NCBI RefSeq assembly: GCF_013376475.1
Contig: NZ_CP045508.1
Span: 1,671,501 to 1,735,500 of the forward strand
From: Desulfolutivibrio sulfoxidireducens
GTDB taxonomy: Bacteria > Desulfobacterota > Desulfovibrionia > Desulfovibrionales > Desulfovibrionaceae
DNA: 64,000 bases
Reading direction: 5' to 3'
Shown here: positions 8,075-16,528 of the stretch, piece by piece
Layout: each line of letters starts with the position of its first letter
Numbering within the stretch: position 1 is the first letter of the stretch
Position numbers and translations under genes: made by a program
The notes under the pieces: generated by a model
What the model saw: the letters and a program-made list of their open reading frames with translations, nothing else
The model's database searches: none
What the model was told of the DNA's origin: nothing

Positions 8075-8437
8075 ATGGACATTTCACAAACCATCGCGGC
8101 GCTCAAAAAGGAACCCGGCTTCCATGAGAAGGTGGGCATGGTCCTTACGCATAACGGCGTGGCCCGGGCCACCTCCCGGGACGGACGCCCGGTTTCGGCC
8201 ATCGAGGTCACTGCGGATTTCCCCCTGATCGAGGCCATCCGGGCCGAGGGCGAGCGGCTTCCGGGCGTTTTCAGGGTCCTCGTGGAGGCCCGCTCCGGAA
8301 CCTTCGTTCCCGGCGACGACCTGCTTTTCATCGTGGTGGCCGGGGACATCCGGGACAACGTCCTGAGCGCCCTGACCTGGACCCTCAACCGGATCAAGTC
8401 CGAGGCCTTGACCAAGCGGGAGACCCCGGCCGTCTGA
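8075..8437 (+). CDS. moaE: MoaE-like molybdopterin synthase large-subunit homologue
   Basis: 120 residues, somewhat shorter than E. coli MoaE (150). MoaE, with MoaD-thiocarboxylate, turns cyclic pyranopterin monophosphate into molybdopterin. The order of motifs fits: GMVLTHNGVARATSRDGRPV (equivalent to the family's xFxGxVRxxxxGxxV), a helix, RVLVEARSGTFVPGDDLLFIVVAG (the HRxGxLxVGD strand), and a final IKSEALTKRE that aligns with the lysine-bearing LKxxxPIWKKE end. The hallmark Trp is absent and the sequence is divergent, so activity is not certain. No other moa gene is next to it. Confidence 0.68.
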   Translation: MDISQTIAALKKEPGFHEKVGMVLTHNGVARATSRDGRPVSAIEVTADFPLIEAIRAEGERLPGVFRVLVEARSGTFVPGDDLLFIVVAGDIRDNVLSALTWTLNRIKSEALTKRETPAV

Positions 8438-8534
8438 CGCCGGTGTGGCGCGCCCGGACGGTTTTTGGCCGGCGTGGACCTGGCTGATCGGCTTCGGGCC
8501 TCGGTCGTTCGGATGGAACGCTCCGGCGACATCC

Positions 8535-9380
8535 TCATAGCCTGCCCTCCAAGGGGCCGCGCAGGCTTTTTCGGACCAGCTCCCAGACCCGAAGCGCCTC
8601 CTCGTCGCGGCCCCGCTTGATGCAGCCCCCGGCGTAGATGCGCGCCTTGCGGACCAGTTCCTTTTCCATGCAATCCCGATGCCATGGGCTCATTTTTTCG
8701 GCGCCAAGGATCTTGGCCAGGGAGCGGATCCGAAACAGGTCCAGGCCCACGAACCGGGCCGACAACTGGTCCGGCCGGCCGCCCCGGCGCACGGTCAGTT
8801 CCTCGTCCACAAGCCCGATGGGACCCCGAAGCAGCATGCGCAGCCACAGGTCGTAGTCCTCGCAGGCTGGAAGTCCCTCGTCGAAGCCGCCCACCCGGTC
8901 AAAAAACTCCCCACGGATCATGGCGCTCGACGGACTGACCAGGCACAGGGCCAGGGCGCTTTGGAAAAAATCCCCGTCCCTTTTGAGGTGCGCCCGGCGC
9001 GGGTTGACCCGCCGCCCCCGGCGAATCCACGTCTCCTGGGTCTGGCTGGCCGCCAGCCCGGTGCGCTCCATGTAGGCCGTCTGCCGGGCCAGTTTTTCCG
9101 GAAGCCAGGTGTCGTCGGAGTCGAGAAAGGCCACGAACCTTCCCCGGGCCATGCCCACGCCCAGGTTCCTGGCCGCGGCCACGCCCCGGTTTCGCGTGCG
9201 GACCACGGCAAGCCGGGGGTCCTCGAACCGGGCCAGGACCCCGGCCGTGTCGTCCGTGGAGCCGTCGTCCACCACGAACAGCTCGAAATCCCCAAAGGTC
9301 TGGGACAGCACCGAGTCCACGGCCTCGCCGACCATGCCGGCCCGGTTGTACGTGGGTATGATCGCCGTCACCGTGACCAT
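8535..9380 (-). CDS. Family 2 glycosyltransferase
   Basis: 281 residues. It starts with VTVTAIIPTYNRAGMVGEAVDS, a GT-A nucleotide-sugar-binding start, then FVVDDGSTDDT and a DSDD metal site at about residue 90. Later segments GGFDEGLPACEDYDLWLRML are the conserved acceptor-side region of GT2 enzymes. It would add a sugar to a cell-surface glycan in the cytoplasm; the donor and acceptor cannot be read. The start at 9380 is preceded by AGGAGGGGC. The same frame is open far upstream, but that part is antisense to the UPF0280 gene and is not real. It stands alone, outside any visible surface-polysaccharide cluster. Confidence 0.9.
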   Translation of the reverse strand: MVTVTAIIPTYNRAGMVGEAVDSVLSQTFGDFELFVVDDGSTDDTAGVLARFEDPRLAVVRTRNRGVAAARNLGVGMARGRFVAFLDSDDTWLPEKLARQTAYMERTGLAASQTQETWIRRGRRVNPRRAHLKRDGDFFQSALALCLVSPSSAMIRGEFFDRVGGFDEGLPACEDYDLWLRMLLRGPIGLVDEELTVRRGGRPDQLSARFVGLDLFRIRSLAKILGAEKMSPWHRDCMEKELVRKARIYAGGCIKRGRDEEALRVWELVRKSLRGPLEGRL

Positions 9381-9473
9381 TGCCCCTCCTTGGGGCTTCC
9401 TACCGCATTTGCGCGGCGTGGCCAAATCCCGTCCCCTTTCGCTTGGGGCCGGGTCATGGCATGATCGGAAAAA

Positions 9474-10250
9474 ATGGAACGCCCCATGCATCTCGACCCA
9501 CGCCGCACCTATCGCCAAACCCCGCGTCCCCGCCCCGGGGAGACCGCCTTCCAGGTGGTGGTGGAGCAGACCGACCTGTGGATCGTGGCCGGGCGCGACC
9601 TTTCGGCCGAAATCGCCGCCTTCGCGCACGGCCTGCGTTGCGGGCTGAAAAACCACATCCTTCTCGACCCGTCCTTTGCCGCCAGCCTGACCCCCGTGGA
9701 CGCGCCGGACGAGGCCCCGGAGTTGGTCCGGCGCATGGCCCGGGCCGCCCGGACCTGCGGCGTGGGGCCCATGGCCGCCGTGGCCGGGGCCATCGCCCAG
9801 GCCGTGGCCGACCGCTTCGTCTCCGAAAGTCCGGACATCCTCGTGGAAAATGGCGGCGACATCTTCCTGCATTCCACAGTCGAGCGCATTGTCGGGCTGT
9901 TGGCCCGGCCCGTGGAGGGCGTGCGCCTGGGGCTGCGCATCCCGGCCGACCGCTTTCCCCTGGCCGTGTGCACCTCGTCGGGACGGGTGGGGCATTCCCT
10001 CAGTCTCGGGCGGGCGGACCTGGTGGCCGTGCTGGCCCGGGACGGAGCCCTGTCCGATGCCGCGGCCACGGCCCTGGCCAATCTCCTCTCCTCGGAAAAG
10101 GACCTGGAACCCATGCTGGATCATGCCCGGCGGCTGGCCCGCCAGGGGATCACCGGGGTTTTCGCCCAGGTTGGCGAGGCCGTGGGGGCCTGGGGCGACC
10201 TGGAACTGGTGGTCCTTGAGGAAGGCGGCGGCCCGGACCCGGGGCCGTAG
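9474..10250 (+). CDS. UPF0280 family protein (ApbE-like fold)
   Basis: About 258 residues. It matches UPF0280, found in methanogens and many Desulfovibrio: YRQTxRPRPGE, a central VENGGDIFLHS and a CTSSGRVGHSLSLGRADLVAVLA stretch that resembles the flavin-transferase ApbE core, then DAAATALANLL. The family has no proven function; in methanogens it has been linked by context to methanogenesis, which does not apply here. The start may instead be ATG 9486. It is divergent from the glycosyltransferase and convergent with the aldolase gene. Confidence 0.88.
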   Translation: MERPMHLDPRRTYRQTPRPRPGETAFQVVVEQTDLWIVAGRDLSAEIAAFAHGLRCGLKNHILLDPSFAASLTPVDAPDEAPELVRRMARAARTCGVGPMAAVAGAIAQAVADRFVSESPDILVENGGDIFLHSTVERIVGLLARPVEGVRLGLRIPADRFPLAVCTSSGRVGHSLSLGRADLVAVLARDGALSDAAATALANLLSSEKDLEPMLDHARRLARQGITGVFAQVGEAVGAWGDLELVVLEEGGGPDPGP

Positions 10251-10366
10251 TTGCGCGTTCCTCAAAGATCACGCCGGGACGCGAATTTCGATGACGCGAC
10301 ACGAGCCGGGACGTCGGGCCGGGCGGGGACGTCGAAACCACGGCGGGCCGGACAGGGCCGCGTGGC

Positions 10367-10399
10367 GGCGTCCCCCGCCCATGCGGGATGGGGGACGCC
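10367..10399. repeat. Perfect 10-bp inverted repeat between convergent genes
   Basis: Arms 10367-10376 and 10390-10399 pair without mismatch around a 13-base loop, between the ends of UPF0280 (+) and the aldolase (-). With no T-run on either strand it may be a bidirectional stem that slows polymerase or protects 3' ends. Confidence 0.5.
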
Positions 10400-10424
10400 G
10401 GCCGGATTCGCCGCGAGCCCTTTC

Positions 10425-11228
10425 TTACGCGCGGTCCCCGAGCAGGACCATGGCCTCGTCCACGCTCCCATTGGCATGGACGATGAGATTGACGGCCTGG
10501 AGCAGTTTTTTCGGGTCGCGGTCCTGGAAGATGTTGCGGCCCACGGACAGCCCCTTGCCCCCGGCGTCCAGGGAGTCGCGGATCATGGTCAGAAACTCGC
10601 GGGTGGTCTTGGTCTTCGGGCCTCCGGCGATGACCACGGGCACGGCGCAGCCGCCGCAGACCGCGGCGAAGGAGTCCTTGTCGCCGGTGTAGGGCACCTT
10701 GACCACGTCGGCCCCGAGTTCCATGCCCACCCGGGCGCAGTGGGCCACCACCTCCGGATCGAACTCGTTTTTGATCTTGGGGCCCCGGGCATAGATCATG
10801 GCCAGCATGGGCATGCCCCAGGAGGCGGCGCTGTGGGTGATGCGGCCCAGGTCCTCGAGCATCCGGGACTCGGTTTCGTCGCCCAGGTTCACGTGGGTGG
10901 ACACGGCGTCGGCCCCCAGGCGGATGGCCTCCTCCACGGAACACACCAGGGTCTTGGCGTTGGGGTGGGGGGAGAGGCTGGTGCTGGCCGAGAGGTGGAC
11001 GATAAGGCCGATGTCCCGGCCCTTGGCCCGGTGGCCGCAGGGCACCACGCCCTTGTGCATGAGCACGGCGTTGGCCCCGCCCTCGACGATGCCGGTCACG
11101 GTGTCGCGCATGTTCTCGATGCCCTTGATGGGGCCGACGCTGACGCCGTGGTCCAGGGGGACGATGATGGTCCGGCCGGTGTTCCGGTTGAAGATGCGTT
11201 CGTTGCGGATGGTCTTTCCGATCTGCAT
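10425..11228 (-). CDS. 2-amino-3,7-dideoxy-D-threo-hept-6-ulosonate synthase (DhnA/class I aldolase family)
   Basis: 267 residues, close to the archaeal ADH synthase MJ0400 (273). This enzyme condenses an aspartate-semialdehyde and a 6-deoxy-ketohexose phosphate to start the archaeal route to 3-dehydroquinate, which Desulfovibrio uses instead of AroG/AroB. Visible are the [17 protein letters not shown] start ([19 protein letters not shown]), [11 protein letters not shown], the Schiff-base lysine in VVKVPYTGD, and IAGGPKT for phosphate. The class I fructose-bisphosphate aldolases share this fold, so glycolytic aldolase is the alternative. A leader rich in Tyr codons and a terminator just upstream favour aromatic amino acid synthesis. 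GGGAG lies 9 bases before the ATG. The partner 3-dehydroquinate synthase II is not in this window. Confidence 0.85.
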   Translation of the reverse strand: MQIGKTIRNERIFNRNTGRTIIVPLDHGVSVGPIKGIENMRDTVTGIVEGGANAVLMHKGVVPCGHRAKGRDIGLIVHLSASTSLSPHPNAKTLVCSVEEAIRLGADAVSTHVNLGDETESRMLEDLGRITHSAASWGMPMLAMIYARGPKIKNEFDPEVVAHCARVGMELGADVVKVPYTGDKDSFAAVCGGCAVPVVIAGGPKTKTTREFLTMIRDSLDAGGKGLSVGRNIFQDRDPKKLLQAVNLIVHANGSVDEAMVLLGDRA

Positions 11229-11282
11229 GGCGGCTCTCCCGTGTGGTTTGGCCTGAAGGGGCGGGGTGCGGCGGTTTGCAAC

Positions 11283-11316
11283 AAAAAAGGCCGCCGGCTT
11301 TTCTAGCCCGCGGCCC
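11283..11316 (-). terminator. Attenuator terminator between leader ORF and the aldolase gene
   Basis: On the minus strand a stem GGCCGCGGGC / GCCGGCGGCC (one mismatch, loop TAGAAAA) is followed by six T residues at 11288-11283. It lies 28 bases past the leader stop codon and 55 bases before the aldolase start. Its 5' arm has an alternative partner at 11366-11376 (see findings). Confidence 0.82.
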
Positions 11317-11490
11317 TTTGAGGCGGTGTGTGCGGTGTTCGGCTTACGCGGCCGTACACCCCGCCGGACCACGGGCGCAGGAATAGCCGTAATAATACGG
11401 ACCCTGGGCGGGGATGGCCACGGGCGCGGCGCAAAATGGCGTAAGACGATGCATGGCCTATGACTACGCCGGCTTTTGCGGGTCTGTCAA
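11306..11490 (-). promoter_or_regulatory. Putative tyrosine-responsive attenuation leader
   Basis: Minus strand, in order: TTGACA at 11490-11485 (no good -10), leader ORF 11454-11344 with Tyr codons, segment GCCCGTGGTCC at 11376-11366, then the terminator arm GGGCCGCGGGC at 11316-11306. These two 11-base segments can pair over their full length with two G-U pairs, which would be the antiterminator. A small hairpin CCGTA/TACGG covers the three consecutive Tyr codons. Confidence 0.65.
11344..11454 (-). CDS. Leader peptide with Tyr run (36 residues)
   Basis: The peptide begins [18 protein letters not shown] and then reads [11 protein letters not shown]. Tyr codons lie at 11397-11395, 11394-11392, 11391-11389 and 11385-11383, four in five codons. 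An in-frame TAG sits 6 bases before the ATG, which fixes the 5' limit unless the internal GTG is used. The ribosome-binding site is weak, so the mRNA may be nearly leaderless. The product has no likely function as a protein; its translation would report tyrosyl-tRNA supply to the downstream terminator. Confidence 0.65.
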   Translation of the reverse strand: MHRLTPFCAAPVAIPAQGPYYYGYSCARGPAGCTAA

Positions 11491-11510
11491 GCCGGGAGAT
11501 GGCGGGACGT

Positions 11511-11864
11511 CTATTTCGGCGTCTCCACCAGGCCGCCCTCGATGATTTTTTTGGCCGTCTCCCGGTTGTCCGGGCCGGGAACCACGGTGTTCGGGCCCCA
11601 GTCCGCGTCGGGGTTCTTGATGAAGCGGCCATGGCCGGAGCCGCCCTCGGACTGCAGCCGCTCGGCCCGACAGGCGTTTTTGCAGGCCGGGCAGCTTGCG
11701 TTGCACAGTTTCGCGGCCAGGGCCGGGCTCCCCATCTCTGTGGAGGAATCGGTCACGTGGCAGATGACCGCGCCGTGTGGCCCCAGACAGGCGAACACGT
11801 CGGCCCGGGCCGGGGCGGCCAAGGTCAGAACAGCCAGAATCGTCACGACGGGCAGGGTCTTCAC
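11511..11864 (-). CDS. Small exported cysteine-rich protein, function unknown
   Basis: 117 residues from GTG 11864, chosen because AAGGAG lies 8 bases upstream. A classic signal peptide (KTLPVVTILAVLTLAAPARA) ends in an AxA cleavage site, so the mature protein is periplasmic. It has seven cysteines: one in FACLG, one in VICHV, and the cluster LCNASCPACKNACRA. There is no CxxCH heme motif. The cysteines could hold a metal cluster or disulfides; I cannot choose. It follows murA on the same strand by 38 bases and lies upstream of the aldolase leader. Confidence 0.75.
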   Translation of the reverse strand: MKTLPVVTILAVLTLAAPARADVFACLGPHGAVICHVTDSSTEMGSPALAAKLCNASCPACKNACRAERLQSEGGSGHGRFIKNPDADWGPNTVVPGPDNRETAKKIIEGGLVETPK

Positions 11865-11902
11865 GGCGTGGCTCCTTCGTTGTGTCGCGGCCCGTGGGCC
11901 GG

Positions 11903-13165
11903 TCATTCCCGGGCCCGGACGATGTCCGCCCCGACCCGGGACAGTTTGACCTCCATGGTTTCGTAGCCCCGGTCCAGGTGGTAGACGCGCTGCACCTCGG
12001 TGGTGCCCTCGGCGGCCAGGCCAGCCAGCACCAGGGAGGCGCTGGCCCGCAGGTCCGAGGCCATGACCGGCGCGCCCACCAGGCGTTTCACCCCGTGCAC
12101 GAAGGCGTTCTGGCCGGATACCTTGATCCTGGCCCCCAGCCGGACCAGTTCCTGGACATGCATGTAGCGGTTTTCGAAGATGGTTTCCTTGATGGACCCC
12201 GCCCCCCTGGCCAGGCACATCAGGGCCATGATCTGGGCCTGCATGTCCGTGGGAAAGCCGGGGTAGGGCTGGGTGGCCACATCCACGTTGACCAGGTCCC
12301 CGTTGCGCGCGACCCGGACGCCGTCCGGGGTCTTTTCGAAGACCACGCCCATCTCCCCAAGCTTGAAGACCACGGCGTCGAGTTCCCGGTAGGGGCAGCC
12401 CTCAAGCAGCAGTTCGCCGCCGGTGATGGCCGCGGCCACCATGTAGGTGCCGGCCTCGATGCGGTCGGACATGATGGTGTGGCGGCCGCCGTGCAGGGAG
12501 GCGACGCCGTCGATGGTGATGACGCTGGTGCCGTGGCCCGAGATCCTCGCCCCCATGGCGTTGAGGAACTCGGCCAGGTCGGCGATCTCCGGTTCCCGGG
12601 CCGCGTTTTCCAGGACGGTCCGGCCATCGGCCAGGGATGCGGCCATAAGCAGGTTTTCCGTGCCGCCCACGGTGGGGAAGTCGAAGATGATGTGCGCGCC
12701 GCGCAGACGATCGCAGCGGCCCTCGATGTACCCGGCCTCGAGGTCGAAGGTGGCGCCCATTTTTTCCAGGGCCGTCAGATGCAGGTTGACCGGCCGGGCC
12801 CCGATGGCGCAGCCGCCGGGCAGGGCCACCCGGGCCCGGCCCAGGCGGGCCAGAAGCGGGCCCAGGCACAACACCGAGGCGCGCATGGTCTTGACCAGAT
12901 CGTAGGGGGCCTCGTGGTTGAGGGCGCCGGGTGACGCGGGGGGATGCACCGTGACCCGGTTTTGCTCGAAGGTGGTCTCAAGGCCCAGGATATTGATGAG
13001 CTTTAAGGTGGTGAAGATGTCGCGCAGCCGGGGCACGTTGTCGTATTCGATGACCCCGTCCACCAGGGGGGCGGCCAGGAGGATGGGCAGGGCGGCGTTT
13101 TTTGATCCGCTGATGCGGATATGGCCGTGAAGGGGGCGGGCGCCCCGGATGACAAGCTTGTCCAT
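11903..13165 (-). CDS. murA: UDP-N-acetylglucosamine 1-carboxyvinyltransferase
   Basis: 420 residues, full length. MurA transfers enolpyruvate from PEP to UDP-GlcNAc, the first committed step of peptidoglycan synthesis in the cytoplasm. Lys22 in SGSKNAALP and the active-site Cys119 in [14 protein letters not shown] (the fosfomycin target) are present. The usual Asp after RPV is Asn here, a mild departure. Later conserved stretches are [22 protein letters not shown] and [12 protein letters not shown]. It is transcribed away from tRNA-Val. Confidence 0.97.
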   Translation of the reverse strand: MDKLVIRGARPLHGHIRISGSKNAALPILLAAPLVDGVIEYDNVPRLRDIFTTLKLINILGLETTFEQNRVTVHPPASPGALNHEAPYDLVKTMRASVLCLGPLLARLGRARVALPGGCAIGARPVNLHLTALEKMGATFDLEAGYIEGRCDRLRGAHIIFDFPTVGGTENLLMAASLADGRTVLENAAREPEIADLAEFLNAMGARISGHGTSVITIDGVASLHGGRHTIMSDRIEAGTYMVAAAITGGELLLEGCPYRELDAVVFKLGEMGVVFEKTPDGVRVARNGDLVNVDVATQPYPGFPTDMQAQIMALMCLARGAGSIKETIFENRYMHVQELVRLGARIKVSGQNAFVHGVKRLVGAPVMASDLRASASLVLAGLAAEGTTEVQRVYHLDRGYETMEVKLSRVGADIVRARE

Positions 13166-13300
13166 AGAGTCGAATTATCCTTTGAAATCATTGATTTTTT
13201 TGTGCTTGCAGGGCAAGACAGGAGAAACCATATCCCTGAGGGGGCCAGGGGGGCAAGCCCGGGATTTGGGAAAACTGTCGCGCCGAGGGGTGAAAAATTG

Positions 13301-13329
13301 TTGACAGGGACCGGTGGGGGGGATAAACG
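13301..13329 (+). promoter_or_regulatory. Promoter for tRNA-Val/tRNA-Asp
   Basis: TTGACA at 13301-13306 and TAAACG at 13324-13329 with a 17-base spacer, ending 17 bases before tRNA-Val. Confidence 0.6.
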
Positions 13330-13345
13330 ATTTTCTTCGCTAGGC

Positions 13346-13421
13346 GGGCGGGTAGCTCAGCTGGGAGAGCACCGGCCTTACAAGCCGGGGGTCACAGGTT
13401 CGAGTCCTGTTCCGCCTACCA
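13346..13421 (+). tRNA. tRNA-Val (TAC)
   Basis: Acceptor GGGCGGG pairs with TCCGCCT with two G-U pairs at the ends. Anticodon stem CCGGC/GCCGG frames CTTACAA (anticodon TAC). CCA is encoded at 13419-13421. Confidence 0.96.
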
Positions 13422-13432
13422 GAACGGCATGC

Positions 13433-13509
13433 GGGGCCGTAGTTAAGCTGGTTATAACGCCGGCCTGTCACGTCGGAGGGCGCGAGTTCGAGTCTCGTCG
13501 GCCCCGCCA
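13433..13509 (+). tRNA. tRNA-Asp (GTC)
   Basis: Acceptor GGGGCCG pairs with CGGCCCC; anticodon loop CTGTCAC gives GTC; discriminator G and encoded CCA at 13507-13509. It is 11 bases after tRNA-Val. Confidence 0.97.
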
Positions 13510-13538
13510 CAAGAAAGCAAGTCGTTTTAGACGGTTAT

Positions 13539-13577
13539 GGAAGCCTCAAGGGTGAACCCCTTGGGGCTTCCGCTTTT
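13539..13577 (+). terminator. Terminator after tRNA-Asp
   Basis: GGAAGCCTCAAGGG pairs with CCCTTGGGGCTTCC (one G-T) around a short loop, then CGCTTTT. It lies 30 bases after tRNA-Asp. The rest of 13578-13804 holds no gene I can support. Confidence 0.75.
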
Positions 13578-13804
13578 GGCGCGTTCTTTGAGACCTTCCC
13601 GCAAGGTGTTTCCCAAGACCATGAGAAACGGACGAGCCGTGCCCAACGTCGCGACCTCCCTTCGGCGCGTTCCGGACACGCGCGCCAACGGATTCGGATC
13701 ATTCGGATCGGCATCCCGGCGTTCGACACAGAGGCTTCGTGCGTTTCGAGGCGCGGTGTTTTTTTGCGGCCTGGATTTCAAAGCCGCCCGCAAGGCGTCG
13801 GGAG

Positions 13805-15472
13805 TTATCGGGGGCGAGCCCCAGAGCGGTCGGATCTCCCGTTAGGGGCGGACGTTGCGCAATCCCGCGCCGCCGCCGCCTTGCAACCGGAGGCGGATTC
13901 CGAGGAATCCCGCGCCGCCGCCGCCTTGCAACCGGAGGCGGATTCCTTCGAATCCCCCTTCGCCGCCGCCTTCCAGCCGCCGCCCAGGGCCTTGTACAGG
14001 GAGACCAGGCTTTCGCGCAGGGTGGCCTCGGATTCGCTTGCGGATTGCTGGGCGTCGTAGAGCGAGGCCTCGACGACCAGCACGTCGAGAAAGCTGGTCA
14101 GGCCCTTGGTGTACCGCATCTGGGCCAGCGACAGGGCCTCCTCGTAGGAGGCCACGGATTTGGTCAGGCTCTCCCGCCGCGCCGCCTCGGCGTAGTAGGC
14201 GGCCAGGGCGTTCTCCACATCCTCCAGGGCCGTATGGAAGGCCGCCCGGTAGGCGGCCAGGGCCTCGTCGAAAAGGGCCTGGTTCTTCTCCACCCCGGCC
14301 CGGGCTGCGCCCATGTCGAAGAGGGGCCAGGAAACCCCGGGCACGACCGACCAGTACCAGGTGGAAAAGCCGGCCACATTGGAGGGGCTGACGCCCTGGA
14401 GCCCCAGGCCGGCCGTGAGGTCGAATTTGGGATAGAGCTCGGCCACGGCCACCCCGATGTCCGCCGAGGCCGCCGCCAATTCCCGCTCGGCCTTGCGCAG
14501 GTCCGGGCGACGGGCCAAAAGTTCCGAGGGCAACCCGGCAGCCAGCACCCTGCCCAGGGCGGGCTGGGGGCGGGCCGGGGCCAAAAGGGACGTCAGCGCC
14601 CCGGGGCCCTGTCCGGTCAGGACGCCCAGGCGATGGATGGACTGCTTGACGGCGCGTTCGAGGCTCGGAACGTCCGCCGCCGTGGTCGCCGCCTGTCCCT
14701 CGGCCTGGGCCACGTCGAGCTGGCTGGTAAGCCCCAGCCGGAAGCGTTCCCGGGTGACCTCCACGGTCTGTTGCTGGGCATGGAGGTTGCGGCGGGCGAT
14801 GTCGAGCTGTTCCTGTGAGGCCCGCAGGTCGATGTAGTTCGTGGCCACGTCGCCAAGAAGGGTCAGACGGGTGGCCTCGAGATCCCACTGACTGGCCTCC
14901 AACTCGGCCAGGGCGGATTCGCGCTCCCGCCTGAGCCCGCCGAAGATGTCGATCTCCCAGGTGGCGTCGAATCCGGCCGTGAAAAGCGTGCTGGTCGTGG
15001 TGGTGGACTCGGAATTTTCGGTCGCGGTCACTGTGGACGTGGAACCCGTGTTCATGCCGCTCCCGGAGGCCCCGGCAACGGAGGTTCCCGTGGCGGCGGT
15101 CTGGGTGGTCTCGCCCGTGCCGGCGTCAAGCAGGCCGTTGGAGCTGGTGGTGGAACTGCCGGCGATGTTTATGGCCGGGAAAAGCGAGGCCTTGGCCGTG
15201 CGCGCGTCGGCCCGGGCCTGGCGCACCCGGGCCCGGGCCTGGGCCACGTCCAGGTTCGAGGCCACGGCCCGGGAGATCAGCTCGTTTAAGACCGGGTCCT
15301 GGAAGGATTCCCACCAGGCCGTGTCCGCAAGGGCCCCGGCCGCGCCGCCGTCCCGGGGGGCCTCGGCGAAACGGGTCGGGGCCTCGAGGGACGGCGGCCG
15401 GTAGTCGGGGCCCACAGCGAAACATCCTTCCAGAAAAAAGGCCAGGCATCCGCACAACACAAGGCGTCGCAT
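13805..15472 (-). CDS. Outer-membrane efflux lipoprotein (NodT/OprM type)
   Basis: 555 residues. TolC-like channels form trimers spanning the outer membrane and periplasm and export drugs, metals or peptides with an inner-membrane pump. A lipobox LEGC puts the acylated Cys at residue 17; GPDYRPP and the paired long coiled-coil repeats (ISRAVASNLDVAQARARVRQARADA) are typical. The family normally ends near the segment LYKALGGGW. This protein continues about 55 residues with a 15-residue unit repeated about three times. ATG 15472 overlaps the HlyD stop (TGATG), so translation is coupled. It is last of the operon permease-ATPase-HlyD-channel. Confidence 0.93.
   Translation of the reverse strand: MRRLVLCGCLAFFLEGCFAVGPDYRPPSLEAPTRFAEAPRDGGAAGALADTAWWESFQDPVLNELISRAVASNLDVAQARARVRQARADARTAKASLFPAINIAGSSTTSSNGLLDAGTGETTQTAATGTSVAGASGSGMNTGSTSTVTATENSESTTTTSTLFTAGFDATWEIDIFGGLRRERESALAELEASQWDLEATRLTLLGDVATNYIDLRASQEQLDIARRNLHAQQQTVEVTRERFRLGLTSQLDVAQAEGQAATTAADVPSLERAVKQSIHRLGVLTGQGPGALTSLLAPARPQPALGRVLAAGLPSELLARRPDLRKAERELAAASADIGVAVAELYPKFDLTAGLGLQGVSPSNVAGFSTWYWSVVPGVSWPLFDMGAARAGVEKNQALFDEALAAYRAAFHTALEDVENALAAYYAEAARRESLTKSVASYEEALSLAQMRYTKGLTSFLDVLVVEASLYDAQQSASESEATLRESLVSLYKALGGGWKAAAKGDSKESASGCKAAAARDSSESASGCKAAAARDCATSAPNGRSDRSGARPR
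13861..13985. repeat. 45-bp tandem repeat in the 3' end of the efflux channel gene
   Basis: Units begin at 13861, 13906 and 13951 with period 45. The first two are near identical (they differ only in the last few bases), the third is degenerate. The period is 15 codons, so the frame is kept (SESASGCKAAAARD units). Confidence 0.9.
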
Positions 15473-16440
15473 CACTTGCCGCCTCCCGTTCCCGGGGCGG
15501 TCGCGGCGGAGGGCGTCTCGATGAACACGTCCATCTGCTGCCCCACGTAGACCGGGAGGGCGTCCCGGTCCAGGCTGAACAGGACCTGCAGGACCCGGGT
15601 GTCCACGCGTTCGGTGCTGGTGCCGGCCAACTGGGTCTTGGAGACCACGTAGGGCTCGACGCGCACGAAGCGCATTTCGGCCTTCAGCTCCCGGTTGCCC
15701 CGGATAAAGGCCACGGCCCGGGTCCCCGGGGTGAAGCGCCAGGCGTCGTTTTCGTCGATGTCCGCCCGCACGTGCAGGGTGTCCACATCCCCCAGGCGGA
15801 CAAGCGGGGTGTCCAGGACCCCGGTTGCGGCGTATTCGCCAGCCCGGATATTGACCTGGAGCACCTCGCCGTCGATGGGGGCGCGTACCGTCAGGCGGTC
15901 GAGCGCCGTGCTCGCGGCGTCCAGTTCGGCCTGGGCCGACTCCACCGCGACCATGGCGCTCTCCACCTTGGCCTTGGCCAGAAGCTCGGCGTTCTTGCGT
16001 TGCTCCCGGTCGTCCGTGCTGACCGCCCGGTTATCGGCCACGTCGCGCACCAGGGCGTATTGCGTGGCGTAATCCTTGTGCGAGGCCTTGGCCTCCTCGA
16101 CAGCCGCCTTGGCCGCGGCCAGGCCGGCGCGCTTCACCGCCAGTTCGGCCCGGGCCTCCCGATCGTCCACCAGAAACAGGGGATCGCCGGCCTTCACCCG
16201 GTCCCCGGGCTTGACGAAAACCGTCGTGACGATGCCGTCCAGGGATGCGCCGATGGCGATGATTTCGGAGCGCGGCTCGACGATGCCGCCGCCGCCGATG
16301 TAGGTCGCAAAGGGCGCCTGGGCCGGCAGGGCCACGGGCTCGGGCTTGGGCGGGGTCGGGTTGGAGTAGACGCCCACGACCACGGCCAGGGCCAGCCCGG
16401 CCAGGGAAATGAATATGAGCAGCTTGTTGGTGAATCGCAT
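15472..16440 (-). CDS. HlyD-family periplasmic adaptor subunit
   Basis: 322 residues. Membrane fusion proteins link the ABC pump to the outer-membrane channel. Residues 7-24 form an N-terminal membrane anchor. A biotinyl-lipoyl-like half ([29 protein letters not shown]) comes next, then an alpha-hairpin rich in Ala/Glu, then [19 protein letters not shown] and a beta-barrel domain. The arrangement resembles DevB-type adaptors of three-gene DevBCA exporters. It lies 88 bases after the ATPase start region and overlaps the channel gene. Confidence 0.92.
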   Translation of the reverse strand: MRFTNKLLIFISLAGLALAVVVGVYSNPTPPKPEPVALPAQAPFATYIGGGGIVEPRSEIIAIGASLDGIVTTVFVKPGDRVKAGDPLFLVDDREARAELAVKRAGLAAAKAAVEEAKASHKDYATQYALVRDVADNRAVSTDDREQRKNAELLAKAKVESAMVAVESAQAELDAASTALDRLTVRAPIDGEVLQVNIRAGEYAATGVLDTPLVRLGDVDTLHVRADIDENDAWRFTPGTRAVAFIRGNRELKAEMRFVRVEPYVVSKTQLAGTSTERVDTRVLQVLFSLDRDALPVYVGQQMDVFIETPSAATAPGTGGGK

Positions 16441-16528
16441 GGGGAATCCTGATGGTTCTTTTGGTCACGTGTTGCATTCGATGGCTGACGGTGCGTCCGG
16501 GCGGCGATGAACCACTTCCGTTCGTCTT

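Noticed and set aside
10367-10399. Rho-independent terminator for the aldolase gene
   Set aside because: The 10-bp stem is perfect but lacks a T-run on either strand; reported only as an inverted repeat.
13121-13555. A 144-codon plus-strand open frame
   Set aside because: It runs through tRNA-Val and tRNA-Asp, so it cannot be a real gene.
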